Source of the DNA: Halobacteriales archaeon QS_9_70_65
GTDB lineage: Archaea > Halobacteriota > Halobacteria > Halobacteriales > Haloarculaceae
NCBI GenBank assembly: GCA_003023535.1
Contig: PXSC01000031.1
Coordinates: 1-18,312 of the forward strand
Length of the DNA: 18,312 nt
Reading direction: 5' to 3'
The position numbers and the translations under genes are program-made. Below, in pieces: positions 7,465 to 16,543 of the stretch. How positions within the stretch are numbered: position 1 is the stretch's first letter; each line of letters begins with the position of its first letter. The notes below the pieces were generated by a model that searched no databases, was not told the origin of the DNA, and was given only the letters and a program-made list of their open reading frames with translations.

Positions 7465-8258
7465 CGGCCGGCCGCCGAGAGGGCCTCCTCGACGCCGGCC
7501 TCCTCGAAGATGACCGCCTCCAGCGCGTCGAGGATGCGGGTGGGGTTTTCCCGCTGCCAAACGTTGCGACCGACGGCCAGCCCCTTCCCGCCGGCGTCGA
7601 CCGTCTGCTTGACGGACTCGAGGAACTGTCGGTCGGTAGTCTTCGACCCGCCGGACATGACGACCTTCGTGCGGCCGGCCATCCGGACGGCGTCCTCCAT
7701 GGCCTCGCGGGAGCCGGGGTGTTTCACCTTCGCGACGTCGGCGCCGAGCTCCAGCGCCAGCCGGGCGCCGTAGGCGATGGTAGAGGCGTCCTCGGCGTTC
7801 CGGAGCCCCTGCCCCCGGGGGTACGACCACATCACGACCGGCAGGTCGTGCCGGCGGGCGGCCTCCTGTGCCTCGCGGAACTCCTCGACCATCTCGATTT
7901 CGTGGTTGGAGCCGCCGTAGACGGTGAATCCGACCGAGGAGGCCCCCAGCTCCGCGGCGTAGTCGACCGTACAGTTGACCGCCGAATCCGGCTCCCCGCG
8001 CCAGAGGTTCGACGTGCCGTTGAGCTTCACCAGCAGGTCGACGTCGTCCTCGTAACTGGGGTAGTAGGCCTCGGCGACCCCCTTCTGGACCGCGACGGAG
8101 GTGACCGCGGGGTGGGTCGCCGCCTCGAAGGTGCGCTCGGGGTCGGCGCTCTCCGAGACGTCGACGAAGTCGACCGGTCCGTGCTCGAGGCCGTGGTCGT
8201 ACGCCAGGATGAGCACCTTCCCGTTTCGGCACAGCGGCGTGTCGTCGATGGGGATCAT
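7461..8258 (-). CDS. Class I (archaeal DhnA-type) fructose-bisphosphate aldolase
   Basis: This Schiff-base aldolase interconverts fructose 1,6-bisphosphate with DHAP and glyceraldehyde 3-phosphate. It has 265 residues, full length for archaeal FBA. Visible sites are LILAYDHGLEHGP (active-site Asp), MWSYPRGQG (Tyr proton donor), ADVAKVKHPG (Schiff-base Lys), VVMSGGSKT and GLAVGRNVWQ (phosphate binding). It is first in an operon and overlaps the FBPase start by 4 bases, so a gluconeogenic role is likely. The related 2-amino-3,7-dideoxy-heptulosonate synthase of aromatic biosynthesis has a similar fold, but the FBPase partner argues for FBA. The gene is intact. Confidence 0.9.
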   Translation of the reverse strand: MIPIDDTPLCRNGKVLILAYDHGLEHGPVDFVDVSESADPERTFEAATHPAVTSVAVQKGVAEAYYPSYEDDVDLLVKLNGTSNLWRGEPDSAVNCTVDYAAELGASSVGFTVYGGSNHEIEMVEEFREAQEAARRHDLPVVMWSYPRGQGLRNAEDASTIAYGARLALELGADVAKVKHPGSREAMEDAVRMAGRTKVVMSGGSKTTDRQFLESVKQTVDAGGKGLAVGRNVWQRENPTRILDALEAVIFEEAGVEEALSAAGR

Positions 8259-8368
8259 ACGTGCGGACGTGATGTGAGCGGCACAAAGAAGATTCTGGTA
8301 GTCCGGAACCGGCGGTGTTCAGATAAGCACGGCGAGCCAGTCCGTTTCTGCCGGGGAACCAACCGAAT

Positions 8369-8416
8369 CCTGGCGGACTGAAAGGGCGAGGCGCTGCGTG
8401 GCGGCTTCGCCGCCAC
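8369..8416 (+). repeat. Partial copy of the 11.9-kb repeat plus a triloop hairpin, abutting the hydroxyacyl-CoA dehydrogenase start
   Basis: A 22-base stretch at 8369-8390 (core GGCGGACTGAAAGGGCGAG) is identical to 11882-11903. It is followed by GTGGCGGC-TTC-GCCGCCAC (8398-8416), a perfect 8-bp hairpin with a 3-base loop. CAGTCCG at 8338-8344 mirrors CGGACTG at 8374-8380, a degenerate left arm. The repeat ends 5 bases before the ATG of a gene that lacks its normal 5' end. Confidence 0.8.
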
Positions 8417-8421
8417 GTTAG

Positions 8422-9243
<822 letters not shown>

Positions 9244-9299
9244 GCGGCCGGCGGGCGGCGCAGCCTCGTCGTCCTCGCCGGGAGCGGCCCCGAGCCCCG

Positions 9300-10679
9300 T
9301 CAGTCGTCGTTCGGCGAGACGACAGTCCCGTCGCCGTCCGGCTGGCGGTCGAGTATCGCTCCGAGGGCACCCGTCCGGTCGGTTCGCGAGCGGCCGTAGC
9401 CGACGTACACCGCGGCGCCGCCGGCGATGATGCCGGCCGCCCCGAGCAGCGGTAGCCGGCCGATCTGCGTGAGGAACACGCCGCCGCCGACGACGCCGAA
9501 CAGCTGGACGTACGGGTAGCCCGGCGCGACGAAGTCGGGGTCGTAGCCGGGGACGTCCGCCTCGCGGAAGGCCATCAGCGCGACGTTGATGATCGAGAAC
9601 ACGAGTATCTGGAAGGCGCTGGCGAGCTTCGCCAGCTCGATGACGGGGACGAAGGCGATGAGCCCCACCAGCACGGCGCCGGTGAGCACCACGGCGTTGC
9701 GGGGGGTCTTAAACCGGCGGTCGATGCGCCGCAGCCCCGGCGGCAGCAGCGAGTCGCGGCTCATCGCCAGCGGGAACCGCGACGACGACAGCACCCCCGC
9801 GTTCGCCATGCTCGTCAGCGCCACCACCGCCACAACCGAGATGACGACGACGCCGACGCCGCCGAACAGCGCGCCGGCGCCGTCGGCCATCGGCGTCAGC
9901 GACGCCGTTCCGCCGGGGCCGCCGGTCTTCAGCGTCGTCGGGTCCGCGAGCGCCACCACCGCCGCCACCACGGCCACGTAGATGACGACCATCAGCGCCA
10001 GCGACCCCAACATCGCCAGCGGGAGGTTCCGGCTGGGGTTTTCGACCTCCTCGGCGACGCTCGCGATCTTCGTGACGCCGGCGTAGGAGACGAAGACGAA
10101 CGCCGCGGCGGTGACGACGCCGAACTCCTCGCCGGAGACGAACGGCCTGAACCGGGCCGACTCCCCGACGACGGCGGCGTTGAGCGTGTACGCCGCCAGC
10201 CCGACCACGACGAGACTCACGATGACCGCCTGGACGCTCCCGCTCAGCTTCGTCCCGGAGACGTTGAGCGCGACGACCAGCACCGCCAGCCCGAGGGCGA
10301 CGAAGACGACCGCTTCCTGCGACAGCGGCGCGAAAAGCAGGAGATACGCCCCGAGCCCGACCAGGGCGAAGGCGCTCTTGAACACGAGCGAGAACCAGGC
10401 GCCGATGCCGGCGATGGTGCCGAACAGCGGTCCCAGCGCCCGGTCGATGTAGAGGTACGTGCCGCCGGACTCCGGCATCGCCGTCGCCATCTCGGCCTTC
10501 GACAGCGCCGCCGGCGTGACGACGACCGCCGCGAGGACGTACGCCCCGATCACCGCCGGGCCAACCTTCTTGAACCCGAGCGCTGGCAGCACGAAGATGC
10601 CGCTGCCGATCATCGCGCCCATGCTGATCATCATCGTCGGGAACAGCCCGAGGCTGCGTTCGAGGTCGTCGCCGGTCAT
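9300..10679 (-). CDS. APC-superfamily amino acid permease
   Basis: This is a 459-residue polytopic membrane transporter with about 12 hydrophobic segments. Hallmarks are the first unwound helix (MGAMIGSGIFVLPALG), AEMATAMPESGGTYLYIDRA, the helix 6 region FVSYAGVTKIASVAEEVENPSRNLP, and helix 8 and loop ANAGVLSSSRFPLAMSRDSLLP. It ends after the last helix with a short polar tail. Many haloarchaeal relatives carry C-terminal UspA domains on the same chain. Here a separate UspA gene is divergently placed 95 bases away. The substrate, probably an amino acid or cationic amine, cannot be read from the sequence. An AT-rich run (TATTTTTT on the minus strand) about 25 bases before the ATG is a promoter candidate. 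The gene is intact. Confidence 0.9.
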   Translation of the reverse strand: MTGDDLERSLGLFPTMMISMGAMIGSGIFVLPALGFKKVGPAVIGAYVLAAVVVTPAALSKAEMATAMPESGGTYLYIDRALGPLFGTIAGIGAWFSLVFKSAFALVGLGAYLLLFAPLSQEAVVFVALGLAVLVVALNVSGTKLSGSVQAVIVSLVVVGLAAYTLNAAVVGESARFRPFVSGEEFGVVTAAAFVFVSYAGVTKIASVAEEVENPSRNLPLAMLGSLALMVVIYVAVVAAVVALADPTTLKTGGPGGTASLTPMADGAGALFGGVGVVVISVVAVVALTSMANAGVLSSSRFPLAMSRDSLLPPGLRRIDRRFKTPRNAVVLTGAVLVGLIAFVPVIELAKLASAFQILVFSIINVALMAFREADVPGYDPDFVAPGYPYVQLFGVVGGGVFLTQIGRLPLLGAAGIIAGGAAVYVGYGRSRTDRTGALGAILDRQPDGDGTVVSPNDD

Positions 10680-10774
10680 GACCCTACAGAGCGACTCTGA
10701 GAAAAAATACTCATCGAACGGACCCCTCCCGCCCGGACCCCGGCCGTTTTTGCGCTTCCATCCGAAGGCCGACC

Positions 10775-11430
10775 ATGGCCGACACCATCCTGGTCCCGTT
10801 CGAACTGCCGGACCCCGAGCCGCTGTCGTCGGTGCTCGTCGAGGACCTCGCGTCGCTGGACGTCGTCCTGCTGGGACACTACGGGCTTCCGGAGCAGACG
10901 CCGGCCCGCGAGGCCCGCGAACAGTTCGGCGACGAGGCCGAGGCGACGATGGAATCCCTCGCCGAGCCGTTCCGGGCGCGGGGGACGCCCGTCGAGACCC
11001 GGCTCGTCTTCGGGAAGGACCGGGCCGCGGCCATCGGCGCGGTGATGCTCGAGGAGGACTGTGCGGCGGAGCTGACCCCGGCGCCGACCGAGGGCATCGA
11101 CCGCATCCTCGTGCCCGTGCCCGACGTCGCGGAGTTCGACCGGCTGCCGCGGTTCGTCGACGTGTTCTGCGAGGACTCGACGGCCGAGATCACGCTGTTC
11201 CACGTCGTCGAGGGCGAAGAGGCCCGCGAACGCGGCGAGACCATCGTCGAGGAAACTCGAACGGGGATCGTCGAATCCGGGTTCGGTGCCGATACGGTCG
11301 GCACGCGCACCGTCGAGTCCGACGCTCACGACGAGGAGATTCTCCGAGTCGCCGACGAGTACGACGCGGTCGTGACCGTATCGCGAACGAAACCGACGAC
11401 CCAGTCATCGTCGTCCGGCGGGACTACTGA
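10775..11430 (+). pseudogene. Tandem UspA (universal stress) protein, ATP-loop block missing and frame shifted near the C-terminus
   Basis: This is a cytoplasmic protein of two Usp repeats. The first begins MADTILVPFELPDPE; the second begins GIDRILVPVPDVAEFDRLPR and includes AEITLFHVVEGEEARERGE and AHDEEILRVADEYDAVV. In the Usp fold this last strand is followed by the nucleotide-binding motif G-2x-G-9x-G-S/T. Here the frame goes astray after codon 200 (11374). The true C-terminus RIANETDDPVIVVRRDY resumes in another frame at 11377 and stops at 11430. About 20-25 residues containing the ATP loop are absent. Unshifted translation would run on to 11596 as unrelated sequence. It is divergent from the permease, matching the frequent haloarchaeal transporter-Usp partnership. 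The start has an upstream GTTTTTG box about 20-30 bases before. Confidence 0.82.
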
Positions 11431-11684
11431 CGGTAACTGCTGCACCCGTCTGACCGGTACGACCGCACGCCTCCGCGTGGTCGAGACCGAGACGACGTAC
11501 GGCAGTTACCGCGAGACGGGCGCTTCGCTCCGGTGCTCGCGATTGGGCCCCTTCATACTGATTACGAGGGTGCATAGAACTATTCACATGTATTGACTTC
11601 ATCTGGACCCCGGTGAATTGGCTGGGAGATACACGTGCGTATGGTACGGGTGGTTCGTACTGAATCGCTCTAACGGACCGCAAC
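11431..11684. other. Non-coding interval with a spaced inverted repeat
   Basis: No gene is supported here. A perfect 10-base inverted repeat, CGGTAACTGC (11431-11440) and GCAGTTACCG (11502-11511), starts immediately after the UspA stop. The rest, notably 11555-11610, is AT-richer than the surroundings and contains no recognised site. Confidence 0.5.
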
Positions 11685-12116
11685 ACCTCGAAAGCCCTCG
11701 GCCGGCTCCGGTCGCGCGACTCGCTGCGCGCGCTCGCTTTGCTCGCGTGCTTGTTCCGGACGACTCCCTTCGGTCGCCGTCCGACGTTCGCCTCACTCCG
11801 CTCGGCTCACCGTCGCCGTGCTTCCCGGAGCCGGCCTCGCCCTTTCAGTCCACCAGGAAATCGGCTTTCCGGCCGGCTATCCCTGGCGGACTGAAAGGGC
11901 GAGCGGCGCTCGGCGGTGCCCCGGCGTTCGCGGCGCCGTGCGCCGCGAGCTCGGGAGAGCGTCGCTCTCCCGGTGACGCAAGCACTGAGGGAGCGAAGCG
12001 ACCGAAGCGCGTGGTTCGAAAGACGCCTGCGGCGTCTTTCGTCATCACGAGAGAGCTCCGCTCTCTCGAACGACAGCGAGCCGCGGCGCTCCGAGCGCCG
12101 CGAGGGCTTTCGAGGT
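11685..12116. repeat. 432-bp palindrome-rich element with 16-bp terminal inverted repeats (MITE-like)
   Basis: ACCTCGAAAGCCCTCG at 11685-11700 is the exact reverse complement of 12101-12116. Inside is a nested 12-bp inverted repeat (11700-11711 with 11825-11836), a 16-bp inverted repeat (11836-11851 with 11888-11903), and at least five perfect hairpins with 3-base loops: 11929-11947, 11952-11972, 12017-12041, 12048-12068 and 12082-12102. There is no credible gene and no transposase. No clear target-site duplication is seen (left flank GCAAC, right flank CTATA). It could be a non-autonomous mobile element, a structured RNA, or a nucleoid or recombination site. Confidence 0.65.
11836..11903. 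repeat. 16-bp inverted repeat core of the palindromic element
   Basis: CTCGCCCTTTCAGTCC (11836-11851) pairs perfectly with GGACTGAAAGGGCGAG (11888-11903). CCAGG and CCTGG extend the stem inward across a 36-base spacer. The right arm with its flank is repeated exactly at 8369-8390. Confidence 0.8.
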
Positions 12117-12352
12117 CTATACGTCGAGTCGAACGTTCACTCGTGCGTTCGTCCCATACACAGCATGTACTGACCGATTCAGCATAGCAGAGTACAGGGT
12201 ATGTGAATCGTTCTACGATACCCTCAGTGATTATTGTAACTGTTTAGCCGATGCGACCGCACGCCGTCGTGCGGTCGATATCGAAATGAATCGCGGTAAT
12301 CACTATCGGGATGATCGCGAGAGAAATCGAGGGGTCGGCCGCGACCCGGTCG
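12117..12352. other. Non-coding interval, relatively AT-rich, with one hairpin
   Basis: No gene is supported. GACCGCACG-CCGT-CGTGCGGTC (12255-12276) is a perfect 9-bp hairpin downstream of the small acidic gene and might end or protect its transcript. A weaker 7-bp pair, AGGGTAT and ATACCCT, lies near 12198-12226. Confidence 0.45.
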
Positions 12353-12568
12353 TTACCCGCCCTCGGGCGGGTCGTCCCGGTGCATGTCCGGATTGACCAC
12401 TTCCTCGGCCTCTTCCTTGCGCTTCTCGGAGCGCTCCTTTTCGGCCTCGGCACGCTCCTCTTGGGCCTCCTCGCGGGCCTCGAGGTGTTCTTCGATTACC
12501 TCTTCCTCGTCCTCTTCGGGGACCTCCTCGGCTTCCTCCGGGAGGTCGTCCTCGGAGCTATCGGTCAT
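12353..12568 (-). CDS. Small highly acidic coiled-coil protein, haloarchaeal, function unknown
   Basis: The protein has 71 residues. MTDSSEDDLPEEAEEVPEED opens a run in which Glu and Asp dominate. A central stretch alternates Glu with Lys, Arg and Ala (EEHLEAREEAQEERAEAEKE), predicting a charged helix or coiled coil. It ends NPDMHRDDPPEGG. The start at 12568 is chosen because the upstream in-frame residues are Gly/Pro/Arg-rich intergenic translation and because MTD starts are common in haloarchaea. GATATAAC, about 34-40 bases upstream on this strand, may be its promoter. It is divergent from the acyl-CoA dehydrogenase. I recognise no domain. The composition alone is weak evidence, but the codon pattern fits a real gene. 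Confidence 0.65.
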   Translation of the reverse strand: MTDSSEDDLPEEAEEVPEEDEEEVIEEHLEAREEAQEERAEAEKERSEKRKEEAEEVVNPDMHRDDPPEGG

Positions 12569-12680
12569 CGTTCCGGTCGGACGGTTGACGTTACGGGCCG
12601 TTATATCTGGTGGCCGACCGTACGGTCCGCCTCCGGACGGGTGGGGAAGCGTAAAGTGAGGCCGGCCGTACGCTCCCGAC

Positions 12681-13823
12681 ATGGATTTCAGCCTCAGCGC
12701 CGAACGAACGCAGATAACGGAGATGGTGGCGGAGTTCGTCGACGAGGAGGTGGTCCCCGTCGCCGACGAGATCGACGCCGCCGACGAGTTTCCGGCCGAA
12801 CTGATCGAGCAACTCGCCGACCTCGATTTGATGGGGATGCCGTTCCCCGAGGAGTACGGCGGCGCCGGCCTCGACTACCACACCTACCCCGCCGTCTTGG
12901 AGGAACTCTCCCGCGGCTCCGGCGGGCTCGGCACCATCGTCGCCGCCCACATCTCGCTCGCGGGCAACATGATCTACGCCTTCGGTACCGAGGAACAGAA
13001 GGAGGAGTACCTCACGCCGCTCGCGCAGGGCGACGACATCGGCGCCTTCGCGCTGTCGGAGGCCGGCGCCGGCAGCGACGTGCCGGCCATGGAGACGACC
13101 GCCGAGAAGGTCGGCGACGAGTACGTCATCGACGGCGGGAAGCTGTGGATCTCCAACGGCTCGGTCGCCGACACGGTCACCGTCTTCGCCAAGACCGACC
13201 CCGAGGCCGGCAACAAGGGTATCTCCTCGTTCGTCCTCCGACCGGCGGAAGACGACGGCTTCGTCGTCGAGGGCACCGAGGACAAACTCGGTGACAAGGG
13301 CTGTCCGACGGCCGAGCTACGGTTCGACGACGTCACGATTCCCGAATCGCGCCGACTTGGCGAGGAGGGCCGCGGCTTCGTCCACGCGCTGAAGACGCTC
13401 AACGGTGGCCGCATCACCATCGCCGCCCGCTCGGTCGGCATCGCTCAGGCGGCGCTGGACGCCGCCGTCGAGTACAGCGGGGATCGCGAGCAGTTCGACC
13501 GGCCGGTCTCGGAGTTCCAGGCCATCCAGCACAAGCTCGCGGACATGGACACCAAGACGCGGGCCGCGCGGCTGCTGATGCACGACGCCGCCGACAGGAA
13601 GATCCGCGGCGAGAGCTTCGCGAAGGAGGCCGCCCAGGCGAAGCTGTACGCCTCCGAGGTGAGCCGGGAGGTCGCGAACGAGGGCATCCAGATTCACGGC
13701 GGCTACGGCTACACCAGGGACTTCCCCGCCGAGCGGTTCTACCGCGACGCCAAGCTCAACGAGATCTACGAGGGCACCAGCGAGGTGCTGCGCAACACCA
13801 TCGCCGGCGAGCTGCTGGACTAA
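12681..13823 (+). CDS. Acyl-CoA dehydrogenase
   Basis: This FAD-dependent enzyme introduces the 2,3-double bond into acyl-CoA at the first step of beta-oxidation, passing electrons to ETF. It has 380 residues, a full-length family member. The helical N-terminal domain ([20 protein letters not shown]) is followed by [13 protein letters not shown]. Signature 1 is [15 protein letters not shown], then [11 protein letters not shown]. The C-terminal FAD region has [20 protein letters not shown] and signature 2, [20 protein letters not shown]. The catalytic Glu is in [18 protein letters not shown], about 25-30 bases upstream, is a promoter candidate. The 3' end overlaps the convergent regulator by 3 bases. 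Chain-length preference cannot be read. The gene is intact. Confidence 0.93.
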   Translation: MDFSLSAERTQITEMVAEFVDEEVVPVADEIDAADEFPAELIEQLADLDLMGMPFPEEYGGAGLDYHTYPAVLEELSRGSGGLGTIVAAHISLAGNMIYAFGTEEQKEEYLTPLAQGDDIGAFALSEAGAGSDVPAMETTAEKVGDEYVIDGGKLWISNGSVADTVTVFAKTDPEAGNKGISSFVLRPAEDDGFVVEGTEDKLGDKGCPTAELRFDDVTIPESRRLGEEGRGFVHALKTLNGGRITIAARSVGIAQAALDAAVEYSGDREQFDRPVSEFQAIQHKLADMDTKTRAARLLMHDAADRKIRGESFAKEAAQAKLYASEVSREVANEGIQIHGGYGYTRDFPAERFYRDAKLNEIYEGTSEVLRNTIAGELLD

Positions 13824-14089
13824 TCGAGCCGCCCGCGCATCCACTCGAATTGCGCCTCGACACCCTCGCGGCCGGCGTCGGTCAACGCGTAGACGTCGTG
13901 AATGCCGTCGACCTCCCGCTCGATGAAGCCGGCGTCGACCAGGCGCTCGAGCGCACGCCGGAACCGGTCGGCGTCGACGCGGTCGCCGTAGCGGTCTTCG
14001 AGGGCGACCTTCAGTTGCTGTCGACGGTACGACTCGCCGGCCAGCAGGACGCAGACGTCGCGCCGCAGACCGCTGTTGAGCCAGCGCAT
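13820..14089 (-). CDS. Winged-helix (PadR-like) transcriptional regulator
   Basis: The protein has 89 residues and a compact winged helix-turn-helix. [20 protein letters not shown] leads to helices [13 protein letters not shown] and [20 protein letters not shown] (recognition helix), then the wing [20 protein letters not shown] and a final helix. The pattern of aligned helix, short loop, VDAGFIER and YALTDAGR resembles haloarchaeal PadR-type regulators. No effector domain is present. The start at 14089 is the first that preserves the fold. Its last codons overlap the acyl-CoA dehydrogenase stop, so the two genes converge. Its target is unknown. The gene is intact. Confidence 0.8.
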   Translation of the reverse strand: MRWLNSGLRRDVCVLLAGESYRRQQLKVALEDRYGDRVDADRFRRALERLVDAGFIEREVDGIHDVYALTDAGREGVEAQFEWMRGRLD

Positions 14090-14194
14090 ACGGAAGCCGG
14101 CGCCGCGAGGAACTTCACGCTTCCGCGAGCGGCGGCCGCCCGAGGGTTCGCCGGAACCGACAGCTTCCCGTTCGGCGCGATGCTTCCTTCGGAC

Positions 14195-14470
14195 ATGACC
14201 GACGCCACCGCAGAGGCCGCCGACGTCACCGCCCGGTACCGCGAGACCGACGAGGAGCGGCTGCTGACGTTCGACCGCGAGGGCCGAACGGCCGCCGTCG
14301 CACAGAACGTCGAGGGGTACGCCATGCTGAAGGTTCGGACGGCCGCCGACGGCGACGAACTGGAACGGTACTACGGGTTCGACATGGCGCTCGACCACGT
14401 CGCGGAGCTGCTCGACGTCCGACCCGCCGAGCTCCCAGTCCCCGACCCCGCCGAGGACATGGGGATGTAA
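14195..14470 (+). CDS. Small haloarchaeal conserved protein of unknown function
   Basis: The protein has 91 residues. MTDATAEAADVTARYRETDE opens an alpha/beta-looking sequence: RLLTFDREGRTAAVAQNVEG, YAMLKVRTAADGDELERYYG, FDMALDHVAELLDVRPAELP and an end of DPAEDMGM. It appears to be a small cytoplasmic domain kept in haloarchaea, but I cannot name a characterised family. The start at 14195 (MTD) is preferred; an in-frame ATG at 14180 would add MLPSD. It is divergent from the winged-helix gene across 105 bases. No signal peptide, membrane segment or metal motif is seen. Confidence 0.72.
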   Translation: MTDATAEAADVTARYRETDEERLLTFDREGRTAAVAQNVEGYAMLKVRTAADGDELERYYGFDMALDHVAELLDVRPAELPVPDPAEDMGM

Positions 14471-14540
14471 CGCCACCAGTGGCGGTATCGTGGCTCGTAT
14501 TCGCCGGAACCATTAACCTCGAATACGATTTATCCACGAC

Positions 14541-15551
14541 ATGCCCAGCCCTATCCGCCTTCTCATCGTCGACGACGACCCCTCCCTTGCGGATCTGATG
14601 TCGGACCAGCTGTCGGAGCTGCGGGAGGAGTTTTCCGTCCGGGTCGAGACCGACCCCCACGACGCGCTGGACGCCGTCGAGGCGGGCGACATCGACTGCG
14701 TGCTCAGCGACTACCACATGCCCGAGATGGACGGTCTCGAGCTGCTCCGGTACGTCCGGGAGATGGAGCCCAGCATCCCCTTCATCCTCTTCACCTCCCG
14801 CGGCAGCGAGGAGGTCGCCAGCGAGGCGGTCTCGGAGGGGGTCACCGACTACTTCCGGAAGCGTCGCGGCACCGAACAGTGGGAGGTACTGGCCAACCGC
14901 ATCGAGAACTCCGCGGCCCGCTACCGGGCCGAGCGGGCGGTCCAACGCCGGGAGGCGGCGCTGAACGACCTCGCCCGGACGGTCATCGACAGCGTCTCTA
15001 CGCCCGCCGAGGACCTCCTCGAACTCGGCCGAGAGACGCTCGCCCTCGAGTACGGCGCTCTGCTCCAGGGGGAAGGCGACGACGCGGAGGTACTGGTCGA
15101 GGCCGCCGACAGCGGGGTCCCGTCGCCGGCCGACGGCGGCTCGCCGTTCGAGGAGTTCGAGGCCCTGACCGTCGACGCCGGCAGCGTCGTCACCGGGACG
15201 GCCGACGAGGGGTCGACCGGGTTCAGCATCTACGTCGGCAGCACCATCTACGTCGGCGACCGCCGGTACGGAACGCTGTGCTTCTGCGACCGCGAGGCCG
15301 ACGGCGAGTTCTCCGAGTGGGAGCGGACCTTCGTCGAGCTGCTCGGCGACTGGCTGGCACACGAGCTGACCAGCGAGTGGGCCCGGGACCGCGACGAGGC
15401 GGTCCGGGCGGCCCGCCGACGCATCGACGAGGTCAGGTCGGCCATCGACGACGACGACACCGAGACCGCCCGCGAGGAACTCGACGCCATCGCGAAGCTG
15501 CTCGACCAGGAGCCGCCCTCCGCGACGGCCGTCTCCGTCGAGCTCTCTTAG
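14541..15551 (+). CDS. Response-regulator receiver plus GAF domain protein
   Basis: The protein has 336 residues. Residues 1-120 form a CheY-like receiver: [11 protein letters not shown] (acidic cluster 11-13), [13 protein letters not shown] (phospho-acceptor Asp57), [11 protein letters not shown] (Thr/Ser switch), and DYFRKRRG with the conserved Lys. A coiled linker ([20 protein letters not shown]) leads to a haloarchaeal GAF domain at about 145-280, ending [20 protein letters not shown] and [13 protein letters not shown]-terminal acidic helix pair finishes the chain. No histidine kinase or DNA-binding domain is seen, so output is probably by protein contact. TTAACC, about 23-28 bases upstream, is a possible TATA box. 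It converges on the hydrolase with a 4-base stop overlap. The ligand is unknown. The gene is intact. Confidence 0.87.
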   Translation: MPSPIRLLIVDDDPSLADLMSDQLSELREEFSVRVETDPHDALDAVEAGDIDCVLSDYHMPEMDGLELLRYVREMEPSIPFILFTSRGSEEVASEAVSEGVTDYFRKRRGTEQWEVLANRIENSAARYRAERAVQRREAALNDLARTVIDSVSTPAEDLLELGRETLALEYGALLQGEGDDAEVLVEAADSGVPSPADGGSPFEEFEALTVDAGSVVTGTADEGSTGFSIYVGSTIYVGDRRYGTLCFCDREADGEFSEWERTFVELLGDWLAHELTSEWARDRDEAVRAARRRIDEVRSAIDDDDTETAREELDAIAKLLDQEPPSATAVSVELS

Positions 15552-16441
15552 AGCAGGTCGACGAACTGATCGGGGTGTTCGGCGTGCGGCAACAGGTCGG
15601 CGTCCTCGAAGACGACCAGCTCGGCGTCGAGCCGTTCGGCGAGGTCGCGGCCGGTTTCCACCGGCGGCAGCTCGGCCGCCCGGCCCCAGACGATCGTCGT
15701 CGGGGCCGTCACGTCCAGTGCCGCCCCCAGGTCGACGTCGACGTCGAGGAAGCCGGCGACGAACGACGCCGGCGCGAACCGGGCGCCCTCCTGGTGGGCC
15801 GTCCGCCAGTCGTAGTCGACCCACTCCTCCGGGATGGCGCCCGCGAAGCCGTGATCCGCGAGGAAGTACCTGATCGACGGCTTCGAGGTCAGCAGATTGT
15901 ACAGCGCCTCCCCGGCGACCGGCGACCGCAGCAGCGACCGGAGCCACGTCCGCCGGCCCGGCACGGTCGATGCCGTCGGGCAGACGAAGACGTACTCCGC
16001 GGCGTCGACGTCGGCCGCGGCGACGTAGGCGGCCGATAGCGACGAGGCGACGACGGTCGGCTCCGCGACCAGCTCCCCGGCGAAGTCGTCGACGAAGGCC
16101 TCGTACAGCGACCCCGAGTACAGCAGCGGCGGCCGGTCGGAGTGGCCGAACCCGGGCAGGTCCGGCGCGAGAACGTGGTACTCCTCGGCCAGCGCGTCGA
16201 CGACATACCGGAACTCGTGGCTCGAGCCGGCGGCGTTGATCCCGTGCAGCAGCAGCAGATCGGGGTCGTCGGGGTCGCCGGCCTCGGTGTAGACGACGTC
16301 GAAGCCCCGCCAACGGTACGTCTCGACCGGTCGGCCGAGCGGCGGCTCGAGGTCGTCGGGGTCGGCGCGCAGCGCCGCGTTGCCGACCGCGACCGCGCCG
16401 AGTGTCGCCGCGGTCCCGCCCAGCAGTCGCTTCGCGTTCAT
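15548..16441 (-). CDS. Alpha/beta hydrolase with hydrophobic N-terminus
   Basis: The protein has 297 residues. A hydrophobic N-terminal segment ([19 protein letters not shown]) may anchor or export it. The fold then starts at [34 protein letters not shown] supplies the oxyanion [17 protein letters not shown] is the hallmark strand and turn, and [13 protein letters not shown] is the nucleophile elbow (Ser in SxSxA form rather than GxSxG). A helical lid follows. [14 protein letters not shown] is where the acid residue is often found as Asp or Glu, but here it is Ala; PHAEHPDQF supplies the His. The altered acid site leaves catalytic competence open. The start at 16441 is chosen over 16462 because it begins the signal-like helix. 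The substrate is unknown. Confidence 0.85.
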   Translation of the reverse strand: MNAKRLLGGTAATLGAVAVGNAALRADPDDLEPPLGRPVETYRWRGFDVVYTEAGDPDDPDLLLLHGINAAGSSHEFRYVVDALAEEYHVLAPDLPGFGHSDRPPLLYSGSLYEAFVDDFAGELVAEPTVVASSLSAAYVAAADVDAAEYVFVCPTASTVPGRRTWLRSLLRSPVAGEALYNLLTSKPSIRYFLADHGFAGAIPEEWVDYDWRTAHQEGARFAPASFVAGFLDVDVDLGAALDVTAPTTIVWGRAAELPPVETGRDLAERLDAELVVFEDADLLPHAEHPDQFVDLL

Positions 16442-16543
16442 ACTCGGGCCGACGACCGTCACGCGCTTAGCTTCTGCGGTGATGGTGTTGATCTCCCTTC
16501 CTCCACGAAGCGACCGGAGAGAGCGGAGTAGGGAGGAGGATCG

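Noticed and set aside
11431..11596. UspA C-terminal extension in the unshifted frame
   Set aside because: The genuine Usp C-terminal strand lies in another frame and stops at 11430. The extension has no Usp features.
11685..12116. CRISPR array
   Set aside because: The repeats are inverted and of different sequence, without regular direct repeats, unique equal-length spacers or cas genes.
14226..16313. A 695-codon minus-strand open frame
   Set aside because: It is an Arg-rich shadow of the receiver-GAF gene and the hydrolase, without family motifs.
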